A stretch of DNA of 64,000 nt from Desulfovibrionaceae bacterium. Lineage in GTDB: Bacteria > Desulfobacterota > Desulfovibrionia > Desulfovibrionales > Desulfovibrionaceae. The stretch is taken from NCBI GenBank assembly GCA_022510785.1, contig JAFLSV010000001.1, positions 62,001 through 126,000 on the forward strand. The letters run 5' to 3'. The translations under genes and the position numbers were made by a program. The notes under the pieces are model-generated. The model had not been told where the DNA came from and did not search any database. It saw only the letters and a program-made list of their open reading frames with translations. The first letter of the stretch is position 1. The number at the start of each line of letters is the position of its first letter. Shown one piece after another: positions 1 to 10,700 of the stretch.

Positions 1-133
1 ATACCGTTGCCGGCCCGCAAAGTGCGGATGCTCCGGGCCTTGCCGGCCAGGCAGGCGGGGCGGCTTTCCCTGCCAGACGGGGCTGGGATTTCTGTTTGAG
101 TGAGGCCATATTTTTTCAAGGAGTCCAGCAATC

Positions 134-1189
134 ATGAGTTCGTCGCGTTCTCAAGCCTACACCGACGCCGGGGTGAATATCAATGCCGGCAATGAGCTGG
201 TAAGCCGCATCAAGGCGTTGGTAGCCAGCACGCACACGCACGGCACACTGTCGGACATCGGCGGCTTCGGAGGCCTGTTCCGGCCTGATGTGAGCGGCAT
301 GCAGGCCCCTGTGCTGGTGGCTTCCACAGACGGTGTGGGCACCAAACTCAAGCTGGCCGCCATGTTCAACAAGCACGATACCGTGGGCATTGACCTTGTG
401 GCCATGAGCGTGAACGATATTTTGGTTCAAGGTGCGAAGCCATTGTTTTTTTTAGATTATTTTGCAACCGGCTCGCTGGATGTGGAGCAGGCTGTCGAGG
501 TTGTCGGCGGCGTGGCCGAGGGCTGCCGGCGTGCGGGATGTACCCTGCTGGGCGGGGAAACGGCGGAAATGCCCGGCATGTACGCCCCGGGCGACTATGA
601 TTTGGCGGGCTTTTGCGTGGGACTGGTCGACAACGCCCAAATCGTGGACGGCTCGGGCATCAGCGTGGGGGATGTGGTCATTGGTCTGGCCTCGTCGGGT
701 ATTCATTCCAACGGGTACACCCTGGTGCGCAAATTGTTTGAGGCCAGCGGCGCGCGTCCCGGCGACATGGTTCCCGGCACGGATCGCAGCTTCCGGGATG
801 TGCTTTTGGAACCCACGATTATCTATACCGATCTTTTGCGCTCGTTGCTGCGCGATCTGCATATCAAGGGCATGGTTCATATTACCGGCGGCGGTTTTTA
901 CGACAATATCCCGCGTGTGCTGCCCCAGCCTGTGTGCGCCCGGATTCATTTCGGCTCGTGGGGCGTGCCGCCCGTGTTCTCGTGGCTGCGTGAGCAGGGC
1001 GGCCTGACCTGGCCCGAAATGCTCCAGATTTTCAACTGCGGCATTGGCTTTGTTCTTATTGTGGATCGCCCCACGGCCGATGAAATGATGGCCCGCCTGA
1101 AGCCTATGCAGGTGAATGCCTGGGAGATCGGCGTTATTGAACATCGCCGTGATGCGGAAAGCGAACAGGTTGAAATCGAATTTGAATAG
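134..1189 (+). CDS. purM: phosphoribosylformylglycinamidine cyclo-ligase
   Basis: 351-aa ORF with PurM motifs (ASTDGVGTKLKLA, GIDLVAMSVNDILVQGAKPLFFLDY, LGGETAEMPGMY); AAGGAG upstream. Confidence 0.97.
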   Translation: MSSSRSQAYTDAGVNINAGNELVSRIKALVASTHTHGTLSDIGGFGGLFRPDVSGMQAPVLVASTDGVGTKLKLAAMFNKHDTVGIDLVAMSVNDILVQGAKPLFFLDYFATGSLDVEQAVEVVGGVAEGCRRAGCTLLGGETAEMPGMYAPGDYDLAGFCVGLVDNAQIVDGSGISVGDVVIGLASSGIHSNGYTLVRKLFEASGARPGDMVPGTDRSFRDVLLEPTIIYTDLLRSLLRDLHIKGMVHITGGGFYDNIPRVLPQPVCARIHFGSWGVPPVFSWLREQGGLTWPEMLQIFNCGIGFVLIVDRPTADEMMARLKPMQVNAWEIGVIEHRRDAESEQVEIEFE

Positions 1190-1300
1190 GCCGGCCGCTT
1201 CGGCGGAATGTTCGCGCAATCCGGCGGCGGGAAAACGGGCGGCCCTGTTTTCCCGCCCCTGTGTTTCCGTCCTGTCCCGCCAGAGACAGAGGGTACCGAG

Positions 1301-1792
1301 GTGCAAGTCACCGGGAATACTGTGAAATATGTGGTCAGCGCATGTCTGGCGGGCATTGCCTGCCGCTATGATGGAGAAGCTCTCTCCCATCCCTTTGTCA
1401 TGGAGCTGGTGAACGGTGGCAAGGCGTTGCCGCTGTGCCCGGAACTTCTGGGCGGGCTTGGCGTGCCCCGCTGCCCGTGCGAACTGGTGAATGGGCGGGC
1501 ACGGAGCGCTGACGGCCGGGACTGCCACGCCGCCTACCAGGCGGGAGCGGCCGAAGCCTTGCGCCTGGCCCGGGCGGCGGGCTGCACCCATGCCGTGCTC
1601 AAGGCACGCTCACCTTCGTGCGGAGTGGGATGGGTGTATGACGGTACTTTTACGCATACCCGGGCCGGGGGAGACGGCGTGTTCGGCGGCCTGCTGCGAC
1701 AGGCGGGGTTTACCCTGATGACGGAAGAAGATGTGCCTTCCGGCGGCACAAGTTGCGCGGCCGGCCCGTCCCCGGGTGCGTCCGACCTATGA
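1301..1792 (+). CDS. DUF523 family protein
   Basis: VSACLAGIACRYDGE...LCPELLGGLGVPR...LKARSPSCG is typical of DUF523; start uncertain (GTG 1301 or 1322; ORF open from 1208). Confidence 0.85.
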   Translation: MQVTGNTVKYVVSACLAGIACRYDGEALSHPFVMELVNGGKALPLCPELLGGLGVPRCPCELVNGRARSADGRDCHAAYQAGAAEALRLARAAGCTHAVLKARSPSCGVGWVYDGTFTHTRAGGDGVFGGLLRQAGFTLMTEEDVPSGGTSCAAGPSPGASDL

Positions 1793-2589
1793 AACACGGT
1801 ATACTGCTGGTTGCGTTCGGAGCGGGCAACGCATGCGGCGCTGCCACATTGCGCCATATGCAGGCGCTGACGGAGAAGCGCTTCCGCCTGCCGGTGCGCT
1901 GGGCTTTCACCTCCGGCACCATGCGCGAACGTCTGGCCGTGGCCCGCACCAAATCCGATTCCGTGCTCAAGGCCTTGCGCCGTATGCGTTACGAACGTTA
2001 TACGCATGTGGCTGTGCAGTCGCTGCATATTATTCCGGGTCACGAATATTCCGGCGTGTGTGCCGATGTTCGCCTGGCCGGGGCGGAAGGCTCGCTGCGG
2101 CTGGCCGTGGGCGAACCGCTCCTGCGCGATGACGCGGACGCGGATGAAGCGGCCCGCGCCCTGCTGCGGCACCTGCCTCCCTCGCGTCTGCCCGGCGAGC
2201 CTGTGGTATGCATGGCGCACGGGACAGAGCGCGAGGCGCAGCGTTTGTATATTGGCTGGGGAAACGCCGTCTCACGCATGGATTCCGCCGTTCATGTGGC
2301 CTGCATGAAAGGGAGCCGTACCCTGGATTCGCTGCTGCCGGAACTGACGCGGCGCCCCGGCGGCAGACTGTGGCTGCTGCCGCTTTTGTCCGTGGTGGGC
2401 AGGCATAGCCTGGAGGACATGGCCGGAGATGGATCAGAGTCCTGGAAGTCTCGCCTGGAACGGGCCGGGTTTGCCTGTGTGACGGATTTGCGCGGACTGG
2501 CGGACGGCCCTTCGTTTGCGGAACTCTGGCTGCAGCGTCTGGCCGGAGCCGTGGCGGCACTTGACGTCCAGGGCCCGGCGGGGAAATAG
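1789..2589 (+). CDS. cbiK: sirohydrochlorin cobaltochelatase, CbiK type
   Basis: MKHGILLVAFGAGN...VPVRWAFTSGTMRERLA...HVAVQSLHIIPGHEY; ATGA overlap with the upstream gene. Confidence 0.85.
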   Translation: MKHGILLVAFGAGNACGAATLRHMQALTEKRFRLPVRWAFTSGTMRERLAVARTKSDSVLKALRRMRYERYTHVAVQSLHIIPGHEYSGVCADVRLAGAEGSLRLAVGEPLLRDDADADEAARALLRHLPPSRLPGEPVVCMAHGTEREAQRLYIGWGNAVSRMDSAVHVACMKGSRTLDSLLPELTRRPGGRLWLLPLLSVVGRHSLEDMAGDGSESWKSRLERAGFACVTDLRGLADGPSFAELWLQRLAGAVAALDVQGPAGK

Positions 2590-2670
2590 TGTGTGCGCGG
2601 AAAGTACCCGCCCGGCTCACGCCGGCGGTGGAAAGACAAAACCATACGGTATCCACAAGGAGCGGTTTCC

Positions 2671-3858
2671 ATGTCTGTTGTGTCAGAGCACATGGCCCGG
2701 TGCATAGCGCAGGGTTCCATGATCCGGCGTATGTTCGAGGCCGGTATTGAATTGCGGAAAAAATACGGCGCCGACGCCGTGTGCGATTTCAGCCTGGGCA
2801 ATCCGGATTTGGCGCCGCCGCCCGTGGTGGCGAAAGCCATGCGCGATCTGGCCGATCGTCTGCACGAGCCGGCCAGTCTTGGCTATATGCCCAACGCGGG
2901 TTTTCCGTGGGCTTTGGACAAGCTGGCAGCGTGGCTGAGCGAACAGCAGGGAGTCACTCTGACGCGCGCTGACGTCATGCTCAGCTGCGGTGCGGCCGGC
3001 GCCCTGAACGCTTTTTTGCACACCGTCCTCGAACCTGGCGACGAAGTGCTGGGAATTGCTCCCTATTTTGTGGAATATGGCTTTTATGCCGGCAATCACG
3101 GCGGCGTGTTTCGCGCGCTGCCCTGCCGTCCGGCGGATTTTGGCCCGGATTTTGCCGCCATCGAGGCAGCCATAGGGCCCCGCACCCGCGCCTTTATTGC
3201 CAATTCGCCCAATAACCCGTCCGGAGCCGTTTACAGCCTGGAGGACATGACCCGTCTGGCCGCTCTGCTGGATGAGGCCTCGCGCCGGAACGGCCGCCCG
3301 ATCTATCTGATTTCCGACGAGCCATACCGTTTTCTTGCCTACGACGGGCTGACCGTGCCGGGGGTGCTTCCCCTGTCGCCCCACGCCGTGGTGGTGGGCT
3401 CTTTTGCCAAAAATTACGGGCTGGCCGGGGAGCGTGTGGGCTATATCGCGCTGTCGCCTTCCCTGGAAGACAAGCACACCATGATGGCGGGGCTTATCCT
3501 GTCGAACCGCACCCTGGGCTTCGTCAATCCCCCTGTGGTGGGGCAATACCTTATGGCCGCCGCGCTGGGCAGCTCCACGGATGAGGCGCTGGCCGTCTAC
3601 ACCCGGCGGCGCGACCGCCTGGCTGGCATCCTGCGCGATGCGGGCTACGAGTTCACCCTGCCCAAAGGCACCTTTTATTTCTTTCCCAAGGCTCCTGGCG
3701 GCGATGATCAGGCCGCGGTGGCCCGGCTTACGGAACAGCGTATTCTGGCCGTGCCGGGCAGTGGCTTTGGGTATCCGGGGCACTTCCGCCTTTCCTTTGC
3801 CGTGGAGGACGCCGTTATTGAACGTTCGGCCGAGGGCTTCCGCAAAGCCAGGGGCTGA
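2671..3858 (+). CDS. pyridoxal phosphate-dependent aminotransferase (class I/II)
   Basis: FSLGNPDLAPP, NSPNNPSGAVYS, SDEPYRFLAYDG, GSFAKNYGLAGERVGY; AAGGAG before ATG 2671. Confidence 0.92.
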   Translation: MSVVSEHMARCIAQGSMIRRMFEAGIELRKKYGADAVCDFSLGNPDLAPPPVVAKAMRDLADRLHEPASLGYMPNAGFPWALDKLAAWLSEQQGVTLTRADVMLSCGAAGALNAFLHTVLEPGDEVLGIAPYFVEYGFYAGNHGGVFRALPCRPADFGPDFAAIEAAIGPRTRAFIANSPNNPSGAVYSLEDMTRLAALLDEASRRNGRPIYLISDEPYRFLAYDGLTVPGVLPLSPHAVVVGSFAKNYGLAGERVGYIALSPSLEDKHTMMAGLILSNRTLGFVNPPVVGQYLMAAALGSSTDEALAVYTRRRDRLAGILRDAGYEFTLPKGTFYFFPKAPGGDDQAAVARLTEQRILAVPGSGFGYPGHFRLSFAVEDAVIERSAEGFRKARG

Positions 3859-3898
3859 GGCCGGCATTGCCGGCTCCGCGCAAAGTCTGGCAATTTTC

Positions 3899-3925
3899 TT
3901 GACATAGAAACAGGCAGCTTATAAA
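3899..3925 (+). promoter_or_regulatory. putative sigma70-type promoter upstream of the DUF177/rpmF/plsX/fab cluster
   Basis: TTGACA (3899-3904) and TATAAA (3920-3925), 15-bp spacer. Confidence 0.45.
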
Positions 3926-3951
3926 TTGTCGCGTTCGCAGAGGACGCTGCT

Positions 3952-4503
3952 ATGGCCGTATCATGTCTCACGCTTTCCGAAATAGGCCCGGAGGGGCTGT
4001 CCCTGACTGTCGATGACCCCGCGGTCTGGGATATCCCTCTGGCGGAGTTTCGGGTGGCGTGCCGCGTGGTTCGCCCCCTGCGGGCGGAACTTTTCGTTGT
4101 GCCGCAGGACAATGGCTGCCTGCTGCGGGGCCGGATCACGGGTGAAGTCGCTCTGCCGTGCGATCGCTGTGCGGAAGAGACTTGTGTGGCACTGGATCAG
4201 GCCTTTGACGAATTCGAAGCGTATCCCGACCCGGGGGCCGCGGATGCAGAAAACTGCGACGAGCGGACACTGCTGGAAAACGGGAATGTGCTCCGCCTGG
4301 AACGCGGCGCGCCGGTGCTCGATGTTGCCGCTTTCCTGTGGGAGGAATTCTCACTGGCTCTGCCGCTGAAGCCTTTATGCTCGCCGCAGTGCCGGGGCGT
4401 ATGTCCCCTCTGCGGCAAAAACCTCAACGAAGGCCCCTGCGGCTGCCGCTCCGGCGGGAGCGATCCGCGCCTGGCCGCCTTGCGGAACCTGAAAGTATCC
4501 TGA
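3952..4503 (+). CDS. YceD/DUF177 family protein
   Basis: GEVALPCDRCAEE and CSPQCRGVCPLCGKNLNEGPCGC; directly upstream of rpmF as is usual. Confidence 0.88.
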   Translation: MAVSCLTLSEIGPEGLSLTVDDPAVWDIPLAEFRVACRVVRPLRAELFVVPQDNGCLLRGRITGEVALPCDRCAEETCVALDQAFDEFEAYPDPGAADAENCDERTLLENGNVLRLERGAPVLDVAAFLWEEFSLALPLKPLCSPQCRGVCPLCGKNLNEGPCGCRSGGSDPRLAALRNLKVS

Positions 4504-4532
4504 GGCTTCGCCCAGTTTTTAAGGAGATCATT

Positions 4533-4718
4533 ATGGCAGTTCAGCAAAACAAAAAATCCCATTCCAAGAAGGGTATGCGCCGTTCCCACGATCGGGTGGC
4601 GAAACCCACGGTCATTTATTGCTCCTGCGGCGCACCCACCGTGCCTCACAGTGTTTGCCCCTCCTGCGGCAAGTACAAAGGGCGCCAGGTTGAAACCGTA
4701 AGCGCCGATGAACAATAA
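4533..4718 (+). CDS. rpmF: 50S ribosomal protein L32
   Basis: MAVQQNKKSHSKKGMRRSHDRVAKP...CSCGAPTVPHSVCPSCGKYKGRQV; AAGGAG before ATG. Confidence 0.97.
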   Translation: MAVQQNKKSHSKKGMRRSHDRVAKPTVIYCSCGAPTVPHSVCPSCGKYKGRQVETVSADEQ

Positions 4719-5757
4719 CGACCTTGTTCTGGCCGTGGACGCCATGGGGGGAGATTTCGGGCCTCCCGTGGTGGTTCCCGGCGCCCTGAGCGCGGCCCGG
4801 TCAACCGGAGCCAGGGTGCTTCTTGTCGGGCAGGAACATGCCATCCGCGAAAGCCTGGACAGCTTGCCCGCCAGGGATCGTCCCGAAGCTTTGTACGACA
4901 TTGTCCCCGCCAGCCAGGTGGTGGAAATGGAGGAAAAGCCTTCGGAAATCCTGCGCACCAAAAAGGATTCCTCCATTCAGGTCGCCTGCCGCCTGGTAAA
5001 GCAGGGGCAGGCCCGCGGCATTATCAGCGCCGGGCATTCCGGCGCGGCCGTGGCCTGCGGCATGTTCATCCTGGGGCGTATACCCGGGGTGGAACGTCCC
5101 GCCCTGGCGACCATTCTGCCCACGGAAAAAGCGCCCATGCTTCTTCTGGATGTGGGAGCCAATGTGGAATGCCGCCCCCATCATCTGTTTCAGTTCGGGC
5201 TTATGGGCACGACCTTCGCGCAGGATATTCTGGGCTATGAAAACCCACGCCTGGGCATCCTCAGCATCGGTGAGGAGGAAGGCAAGGGCAATTCGCTGGT
5301 CAAAAGCAGCTATGAATTGCTCAAGATGGCACAACACCTGAATTTCCTCGGCAATGTGGAAGGAAGGGATCTGTTCACCGGCAATGTGGATGTGGTGGTC
5401 TGCGACGGTTTTGTGGGCAATGTGGCCTTGAAGCTCAGCGAAGGTCTGGGAACTTCTCTGACCAATGTGCTCAAGCGCGAACTGCTGAGCTCCGGCCTCT
5501 TACCCAAGGTCGGCACACTGCTGGCCAGAAGCGCCTTCCGCAAGTTCGGGAAAATGGTGGACTATGCCGAGTATGGCGGCGCGCCCCTCCTGGGCTTGCA
5601 GGCTGTGGCCATTGTGTGTCATGGCGCTTCCAACTCCAAGGCCATTTCCAGCGCGGTGGCCATGGCCGCGACCTATGTGGAAAAGGGCACGCATAAACGC
5701 CTGGTCAATGCCATCAGCGCCAATGAGGAACTGACCAGATACGCCCGTTCGGTATAA
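4708..5757 (+). CDS. plsX: phosphate acyltransferase PlsX
   Basis: LAVDAMGGDFGPPVVVPGAL, SAGHSGAAVACGMFILGRIPGVERPAL. Confidence 0.97.
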   Translation: MNNNDLVLAVDAMGGDFGPPVVVPGALSAARSTGARVLLVGQEHAIRESLDSLPARDRPEALYDIVPASQVVEMEEKPSEILRTKKDSSIQVACRLVKQGQARGIISAGHSGAAVACGMFILGRIPGVERPALATILPTEKAPMLLLDVGANVECRPHHLFQFGLMGTTFAQDILGYENPRLGILSIGEEEGKGNSLVKSSYELLKMAQHLNFLGNVEGRDLFTGNVDVVVCDGFVGNVALKLSEGLGTSLTNVLKRELLSSGLLPKVGTLLARSAFRKFGKMVDYAEYGGAPLLGLQAVAIVCHGASNSKAISSAVAMAATYVEKGTHKRLVNAISANEELTRYARSV

Positions 5758-5781
5758 TTTTTCCTCTTGCCATTTCGTTTT

Positions 5782-6786
5782 ATGAATACATACAGTCACA
5801 TCTGCGGCCTTGGCAGCTTTGTACCCACCCGAATCCTGACCAATCAGGATCTTGAAAGCATGCTGGATACTTCCGACGAATGGATTACCAGCCGGACAGG
5901 TATCCGAACCCGCCACATTCTGGACGACGACGCCAACGCCTCGGACGCCGGAGCCGCGGCCGCCGCCGCCGCTTTACGCGACGCCGGACTGGAACCTGCG
6001 GATATTACCCATATTTTTGTGGCCACCTGTACCCCGGATTCCCTGTGTCCCAGCGTGGCCTGCCTTATCGCGGACAAGCTTGGACTGTCCTCCACGCAGC
6101 AGCCGCGCTGCGGGGAGCTCATGTGCTTTGACTTTAACGGCGCGTGTTCAGGCTTTCTGTATGGGCTGGAACTGGCCCGCGCCACACTGGCCCTGCATCC
6201 TGACGCTGTGGTGCTGCTGGTCGGGGCAGAGGCCCTGAGCCGGCGCCTCAATTTTCATGATCGTTCCACCTGCGTCCTGTTCGGCGACGGCGCCGGAGCC
6301 GTGGTGTTGCGCAACGGCGGCGGGGCTCTGTGGGGTGTGCGCGATGTGTCTTGCTGTTCCGATGGTTCCTTCCACCAGCTCATCAACGTGGGTGGCGGCA
6401 CCTCCATGCGCGTCAGGGCGGGAGATCCGGTGCCTGACGAGTTTTTTATTTCCATGCAGGGGCGTGAAGTCTTCCGCCATGCGGTGCGCTGCATGACGGC
6501 GGAAAGCAAAAAAATGCTGGAACGCAACGGGCTGACCGTGAACGACATTGATCTGTTCATCGCCCACCAGGCCAATCTGCGGATTATCGAGGCCGTGGGC
6601 AGTCGCCTGGATATGCCGGAAGACAAAATTTTTGTGAACGTCCAGAAGTTCGCCAACACCTCGGCCGCCACCTTGCCTCTTGCTTTGGATGATGCCCGCG
6701 CCCAGGGACGCCTGAAGCCCGGCATGCGGGTTCTTTTGGCCACGTTTGGCGGCGGCATGACCTGGGGCGCCGCCCTTTTGGGCTGA
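5782..6786 (+). CDS. fabH: 3-oxoacyl-ACP synthase III
   Basis: FDFNGACSGFLYGLELA, IAHQANLRIIEAVGSRL, FANTSAATLPLAL; ATG 5782 preferred over 5767. Confidence 0.96.
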   Translation: MNTYSHICGLGSFVPTRILTNQDLESMLDTSDEWITSRTGIRTRHILDDDANASDAGAAAAAAALRDAGLEPADITHIFVATCTPDSLCPSVACLIADKLGLSSTQQPRCGELMCFDFNGACSGFLYGLELARATLALHPDAVVLLVGAEALSRRLNFHDRSTCVLFGDGAGAVVLRNGGGALWGVRDVSCCSDGSFHQLINVGGGTSMRVRAGDPVPDEFFISMQGREVFRHAVRCMTAESKKMLERNGLTVNDIDLFIAHQANLRIIEAVGSRLDMPEDKIFVNVQKFANTSAATLPLALDDARAQGRLKPGMRVLLATFGGGMTWGAALLG

Positions 6787-6896
6787 GCTTGAGTATATTT
6801 AGGTTCGTCCGGGATTGCGGCGGAAGCGGGGAAGCCTCAATTGAGTTTTCGCGCAAATGGGTATAAGGTGACGCATCAAGGAACAGGTGGTCTTTC

Positions 6897-7640
6897 ATGA
6901 ACGGTTTGACTCCCACGGCGCTGGTTACCGGCGCTTCGCGCGGCATAGGGCGGGCCATAGCCGTCACCTTGGGTGCGGCGGGATTTCAGGTCTATCTGAC
7001 CTATGTCAGCAAGCCAGATGAAGCCGAACAGACCGTATCGACCATTGAGCGGAACGGGGGCATGGCCCGGGCCTTTCGGCTGGATGTGGCCGACGCTTCC
7101 GCTGTGTCATCCTTTTTTCAGGATGAAATCAAGGATAAAGTAAGCCTTGAGGTGCTGGTCAACAATGCCGGCATTACGAAAGACGGTCTGGTGCTGCGCA
7201 TGAAGGACGAGGATTTTGATCGGGTTTTGGGCGTCAACCTGCGCGGCGCGTTCGTCTGCCTGCGCGAGGCGGCCAAAATCATGACCAGGCAGCGGCGCGG
7301 CCGGATTGTGAATATTGCGTCCGTTGTCGGGCAGATGGGCAATGCGGGGCAGATTAACTACGCGGCCGCCAAGGCCGGCCTTATCGGCATGACCAAATCG
7401 GCCGCCAAGGAACTGGCCAGCCGATCCATTACGGTTAATGCCGTGGCCCCGGGCTTTATCGAAACCGACATGACAGCCTCGCTCTCCGAGGAAGCGCGTC
7501 AGGCGTATGCCGCGGCCATCCCGCTGGGACGGCTGGGCACGGCGCAGGATGTGGCGGAGGCTGTGGCTTTTCTGGTCTCCGACAAGGCGGCCTATATCAC
7601 GGGGCAGATCCTGGCCGTCAACGGCGGTCTGTATTGTTAA
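6897..7640 (+). CDS. fabG: 3-oxoacyl-ACP reductase
   Basis: TGASRGIGRAIA, LVNNAGITKDGLVLRM, INYAAAKAGLIGMTKSAAKE. Confidence 0.96.
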   Translation: MNGLTPTALVTGASRGIGRAIAVTLGAAGFQVYLTYVSKPDEAEQTVSTIERNGGMARAFRLDVADASAVSSFFQDEIKDKVSLEVLVNNAGITKDGLVLRMKDEDFDRVLGVNLRGAFVCLREAAKIMTRQRRGRIVNIASVVGQMGNAGQINYAAAKAGLIGMTKSAAKELASRSITVNAVAPGFIETDMTASLSEEARQAYAAAIPLGRLGTAQDVAEAVAFLVSDKAAYITGQILAVNGGLYC

Positions 7641-7669
7641 CCTGAAACATCGGATCCTTTGGAGGGAAC

Positions 7670-7903
7670 ATGGCTGTTGAAGAAAAAATCAAGCAGATCA
7701 TCAAGGATCAGCTCGGCGTGTCTGAGGATGAAGTGAAGCCCGAAGCCTCGTTTGTGGAGGATCTGGGTGCGGATTCCCTGGATCTGACCGAGCTGATCAT
7801 GACCATGGAAGAGGAATTTGGGGTGGAAATCGCCGACGAAGACGCCCAGAAGATTCTTAAGGTTAAAGACGCCATCAATTACATCGAAAGCAAGCAGAAG
7901 TAG
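7670..7903 (+). CDS. acpP: acyl carrier protein
   Basis: 77 aa with [12 protein letters not shown] phosphopantetheine site; GGAGG upstream. Confidence 0.98.
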   Translation: MAVEEKIKQIIKDQLGVSEDEVKPEASFVEDLGADSLDLTELIMTMEEEFGVEIADEDAQKILKVKDAINYIESKQK

Positions 7904-7988
7904 ACCTGATGCGCCGGTGCCGCCGACTGGTTTAGCGGCTCCGGCGCATCAGACCGAAGGGAACGCGCGTTCCTGTGAGGAGTGCAGC

Positions 7989-9236
7989 ATGAGCCGTAAA
8001 CGCGTCGTTATTACCGGCGTTTCCGCCATTACCCCCCTGGGGCTCGACGCGGCGGGCAGCTGGGAAGCCTTATTGGCCGGAAAGTCAGGTTTGGGGCCCA
8101 TCACCCACTTTGATTCCACCGAGTTTGACACTCATATTGCCGGGGAAGTCAAAAACTTCAATCCCGAAGCGCGTATTCCCGCCAAACAATGCCGCCGCAT
8201 GGATCGCTTTACGCAGTTTGCTGTGGACGGCGCGCTCCAGCTGCTTGAGGACGCCCGGCTGAGCATCGACGAAAAGAATGCCGATCGGACGGGCATTATG
8301 CTCGGGGTTGGGCTTGGCGGCCTGCAGACCATTGAAAATTTCCACTCAAAGCTCCTCGAAGCCGGCCCGGCGCGTGTTTCTCCTTTTTATATTCCCATGC
8401 TTATTTCCAACATGGCGCCAGGACAGGTGGCCATTTTCACCGGAGCCAGGGGCACGAACGTGGTTATGACCAGCGCCTGCGCTTCGGCCCTGCATGCCAT
8501 TGGCTATGCCTATACGGAAATTGTCATGGGGCGGGCCGACGCGGTGATTTCCGGCGGTATGGAGGCCACCATCACACCCATGGGTATTTCCGGCTTTACC
8601 TCCATGAAGGCGCTGTGCACCAGGTTCAACGATGAACCACACAAGGCCTCACGCCCCTTTGACAAGGATCGCGCGGGTTTTGTCATGGGTGAAGGCGCGG
8701 GCATGCTGCTTTTGGAGTCCCTGGATTCCGCCCTGGCCCGCGGAGCCCGCGTTTACGCGGAAGTGATCGGCTTCGGCGCGTCGGATGACGCGTATCATAT
8801 TGTGGCTCCGCTGGAGACGGGCCAGGGCATGGCCGCCTCCATGCAACGCGCCCTGGCGGATGCCGGAGTCAGGCCCGGGGACGTGGATCATATCAGCGCC
8901 CACGGCACCTCCACCCCGGCCAACGATGTGGGTGAAACCCGTGCCATTCATGCGGTGTTTGGATCACACGCGAAAAATATCGCCATTACGGCGGTGAAGT
9001 CCCAAATTGGACATTTGCTCGGAGCCTCCGGCGGGGTGGCCAGCCTTTTCGCCGCCAAAACGCTTGAAACCGGTATGGTGCCGGGCACCATCAATGTGGA
9101 GACGCCGGATCCGGAATGTGATCTCAATTACATGGCGGACGGCCCCAAGAAGCTTCATCCTCGCTGCGCCCTGATCAATTCCTTCGGGTTTGGCGGCACC
9201 AACGCAAGTTTGCTGTTGCGACGCTACGAGGCCTGA
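7989..9236 (+). CDS. fabF: 3-oxoacyl-ACP synthase II
   Basis: MSRKRVVITGVSAITPLG, TSACASALHAIGYA, HGTSTPANDVGE, KSQIGHLLGASG; start at ATG 7989. Confidence 0.97.
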   Translation: MSRKRVVITGVSAITPLGLDAAGSWEALLAGKSGLGPITHFDSTEFDTHIAGEVKNFNPEARIPAKQCRRMDRFTQFAVDGALQLLEDARLSIDEKNADRTGIMLGVGLGGLQTIENFHSKLLEAGPARVSPFYIPMLISNMAPGQVAIFTGARGTNVVMTSACASALHAIGYAYTEIVMGRADAVISGGMEATITPMGISGFTSMKALCTRFNDEPHKASRPFDKDRAGFVMGEGAGMLLLESLDSALARGARVYAEVIGFGASDDAYHIVAPLETGQGMAASMQRALADAGVRPGDVDHISAHGTSTPANDVGETRAIHAVFGSHAKNIAITAVKSQIGHLLGASGGVASLFAAKTLETGMVPGTINVETPDPECDLNYMADGPKKLHPRCALINSFGFGGTNASLLLRRYEA

Positions 9237-9284
9237 GTTTCCCTGTGTTTGCCCATTGCGTCACCCGTCAATCAGGAGAAGGTC

Positions 9285-10535
9285 ATGCAGGAACTGATGC
9301 TTCAGGATCCGCAGGTCGCTGAGGCTATCTGGCAGGAAAGCCGCCGCCAGGTTTCCAGACTGGAGCTCATTGCTTCGGAAAATTTTGTGTCCGCGGCTGT
9401 GCGTGAGGCACAGGGGTCGGTTCTTACCCATAAGTATGCCGAGGGCTATCCCGGCAAGCGCTATTACGGCGGCTGCGAGTTTGTGGACATTGCGGAAAGC
9501 CTGGCCCGTGACCGCGCCATGCGGCTCTTCGGTTGTTCGTACGCCAACGTGCAGCCCCATGCGGGCAGCCAGGCCAACATGGCCGCCTATTTCGCCTGCC
9601 TGAAGCCGGGCGATGTCATTCTGGGGATGGATCTCTCCCACGGCGGACACCTGACGCATGGCAGCCCCGTCAATTTTTCCGGGCGTCTGTTTCAGGTTGT
9701 TTCGTATGGCGTGGAGCGCGAAACGGGACGCATCGACTACGAACAGATGGAAAAACTGGCCAGAGAGCACAAACCGGCGGTCATCGTGGCCGGGGCCAGC
9801 GCCTATCCGCGCATCATCGATTTTGCCCGCTTCCGCAAGGCAGCCGACGAAGTGGGGGCCAGACTGATTGTCGATATGGCCCACATTGCCGGACTGGTCG
9901 CCACCGGCCTGCATCCGTCACCTATTCCCCATGCCTTCATCACCACCACCACCACGCATAAAACCCTGCGCGGCCCGCGCGGCGGCATGATTCTGGCCAA
10001 TGAAAAAGAAGGGGAAGATGCCGTCAGGCGTTTAAACAGCCAGATTTTTCCCGGTATTCAGGGCGGGCCGCTGATGCACATTATCGCGGCCAAGGCCGTG
10101 GCCTTTGGCGAAGCCCTGCGTCCCCAGTTCCGCGCCTACCAGCAGCAGGTGCTCAAAAACGCCGCCACTCTGGCGGCCTGCCTGCAGACAGCGGGGTATG
10201 ATCTGGTATCCGGAGGCACGGATAACCACCTCATGCTTCTGGATCTCACCCGGAAAAACATCACGGGCAAGGATGCCGAACTGGCGCTGGACAAGGCTGG
10301 CATCACCGTCAACAAGAATACCGTTCCCTTTGAAACCCGGTCGCCTTTTGTCACTTCAGGCGTGCGGCTCGGTACACCCGCCCTGACGACGCGCGGCATG
10401 AAGGAAACGGAAATGCACAAGGTGGCGGAATGGATTGTGGACGCTCTGGCTCATCCTGCGGATGAGGCGCGTCTGGCGGCCATCCGGCGGGATGTGGAGG
10501 TCTTTGCCACACAGTTCCCCCTGTTTGCCTGGTAA
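9285..10535 (+). CDS. glyA: serine hydroxymethyltransferase
   Basis: [60 protein letters not shown] before ATG 9285. Confidence 0.98.
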   Translation: MQELMLQDPQVAEAIWQESRRQVSRLELIASENFVSAAVREAQGSVLTHKYAEGYPGKRYYGGCEFVDIAESLARDRAMRLFGCSYANVQPHAGSQANMAAYFACLKPGDVILGMDLSHGGHLTHGSPVNFSGRLFQVVSYGVERETGRIDYEQMEKLAREHKPAVIVAGASAYPRIIDFARFRKAADEVGARLIVDMAHIAGLVATGLHPSPIPHAFITTTTTHKTLRGPRGGMILANEKEGEDAVRRLNSQIFPGIQGGPLMHIIAAKAVAFGEALRPQFRAYQQQVLKNAATLAACLQTAGYDLVSGGTDNHLMLLDLTRKNITGKDAELALDKAGITVNKNTVPFETRSPFVTSGVRLGTPALTTRGMKETEMHKVAEWIVDALAHPADEARLAAIRRDVEVFATQFPLFAW

Positions 10536-10700
10536 CATATTCGGAAACCCGCTCATCGGGAGCCTTTGTGCTGAAGGGGAGCCTGCGCGCCTGAAAGCCC
10601 TGAAAAAGGCATGAAAGACCGCTGAACCCCGCGGCAAGCATGTGCGGCACACCCTTTCCAAGACGGCGAGCGCGTGGTAAATTTGCGTGGACGGCAAAGG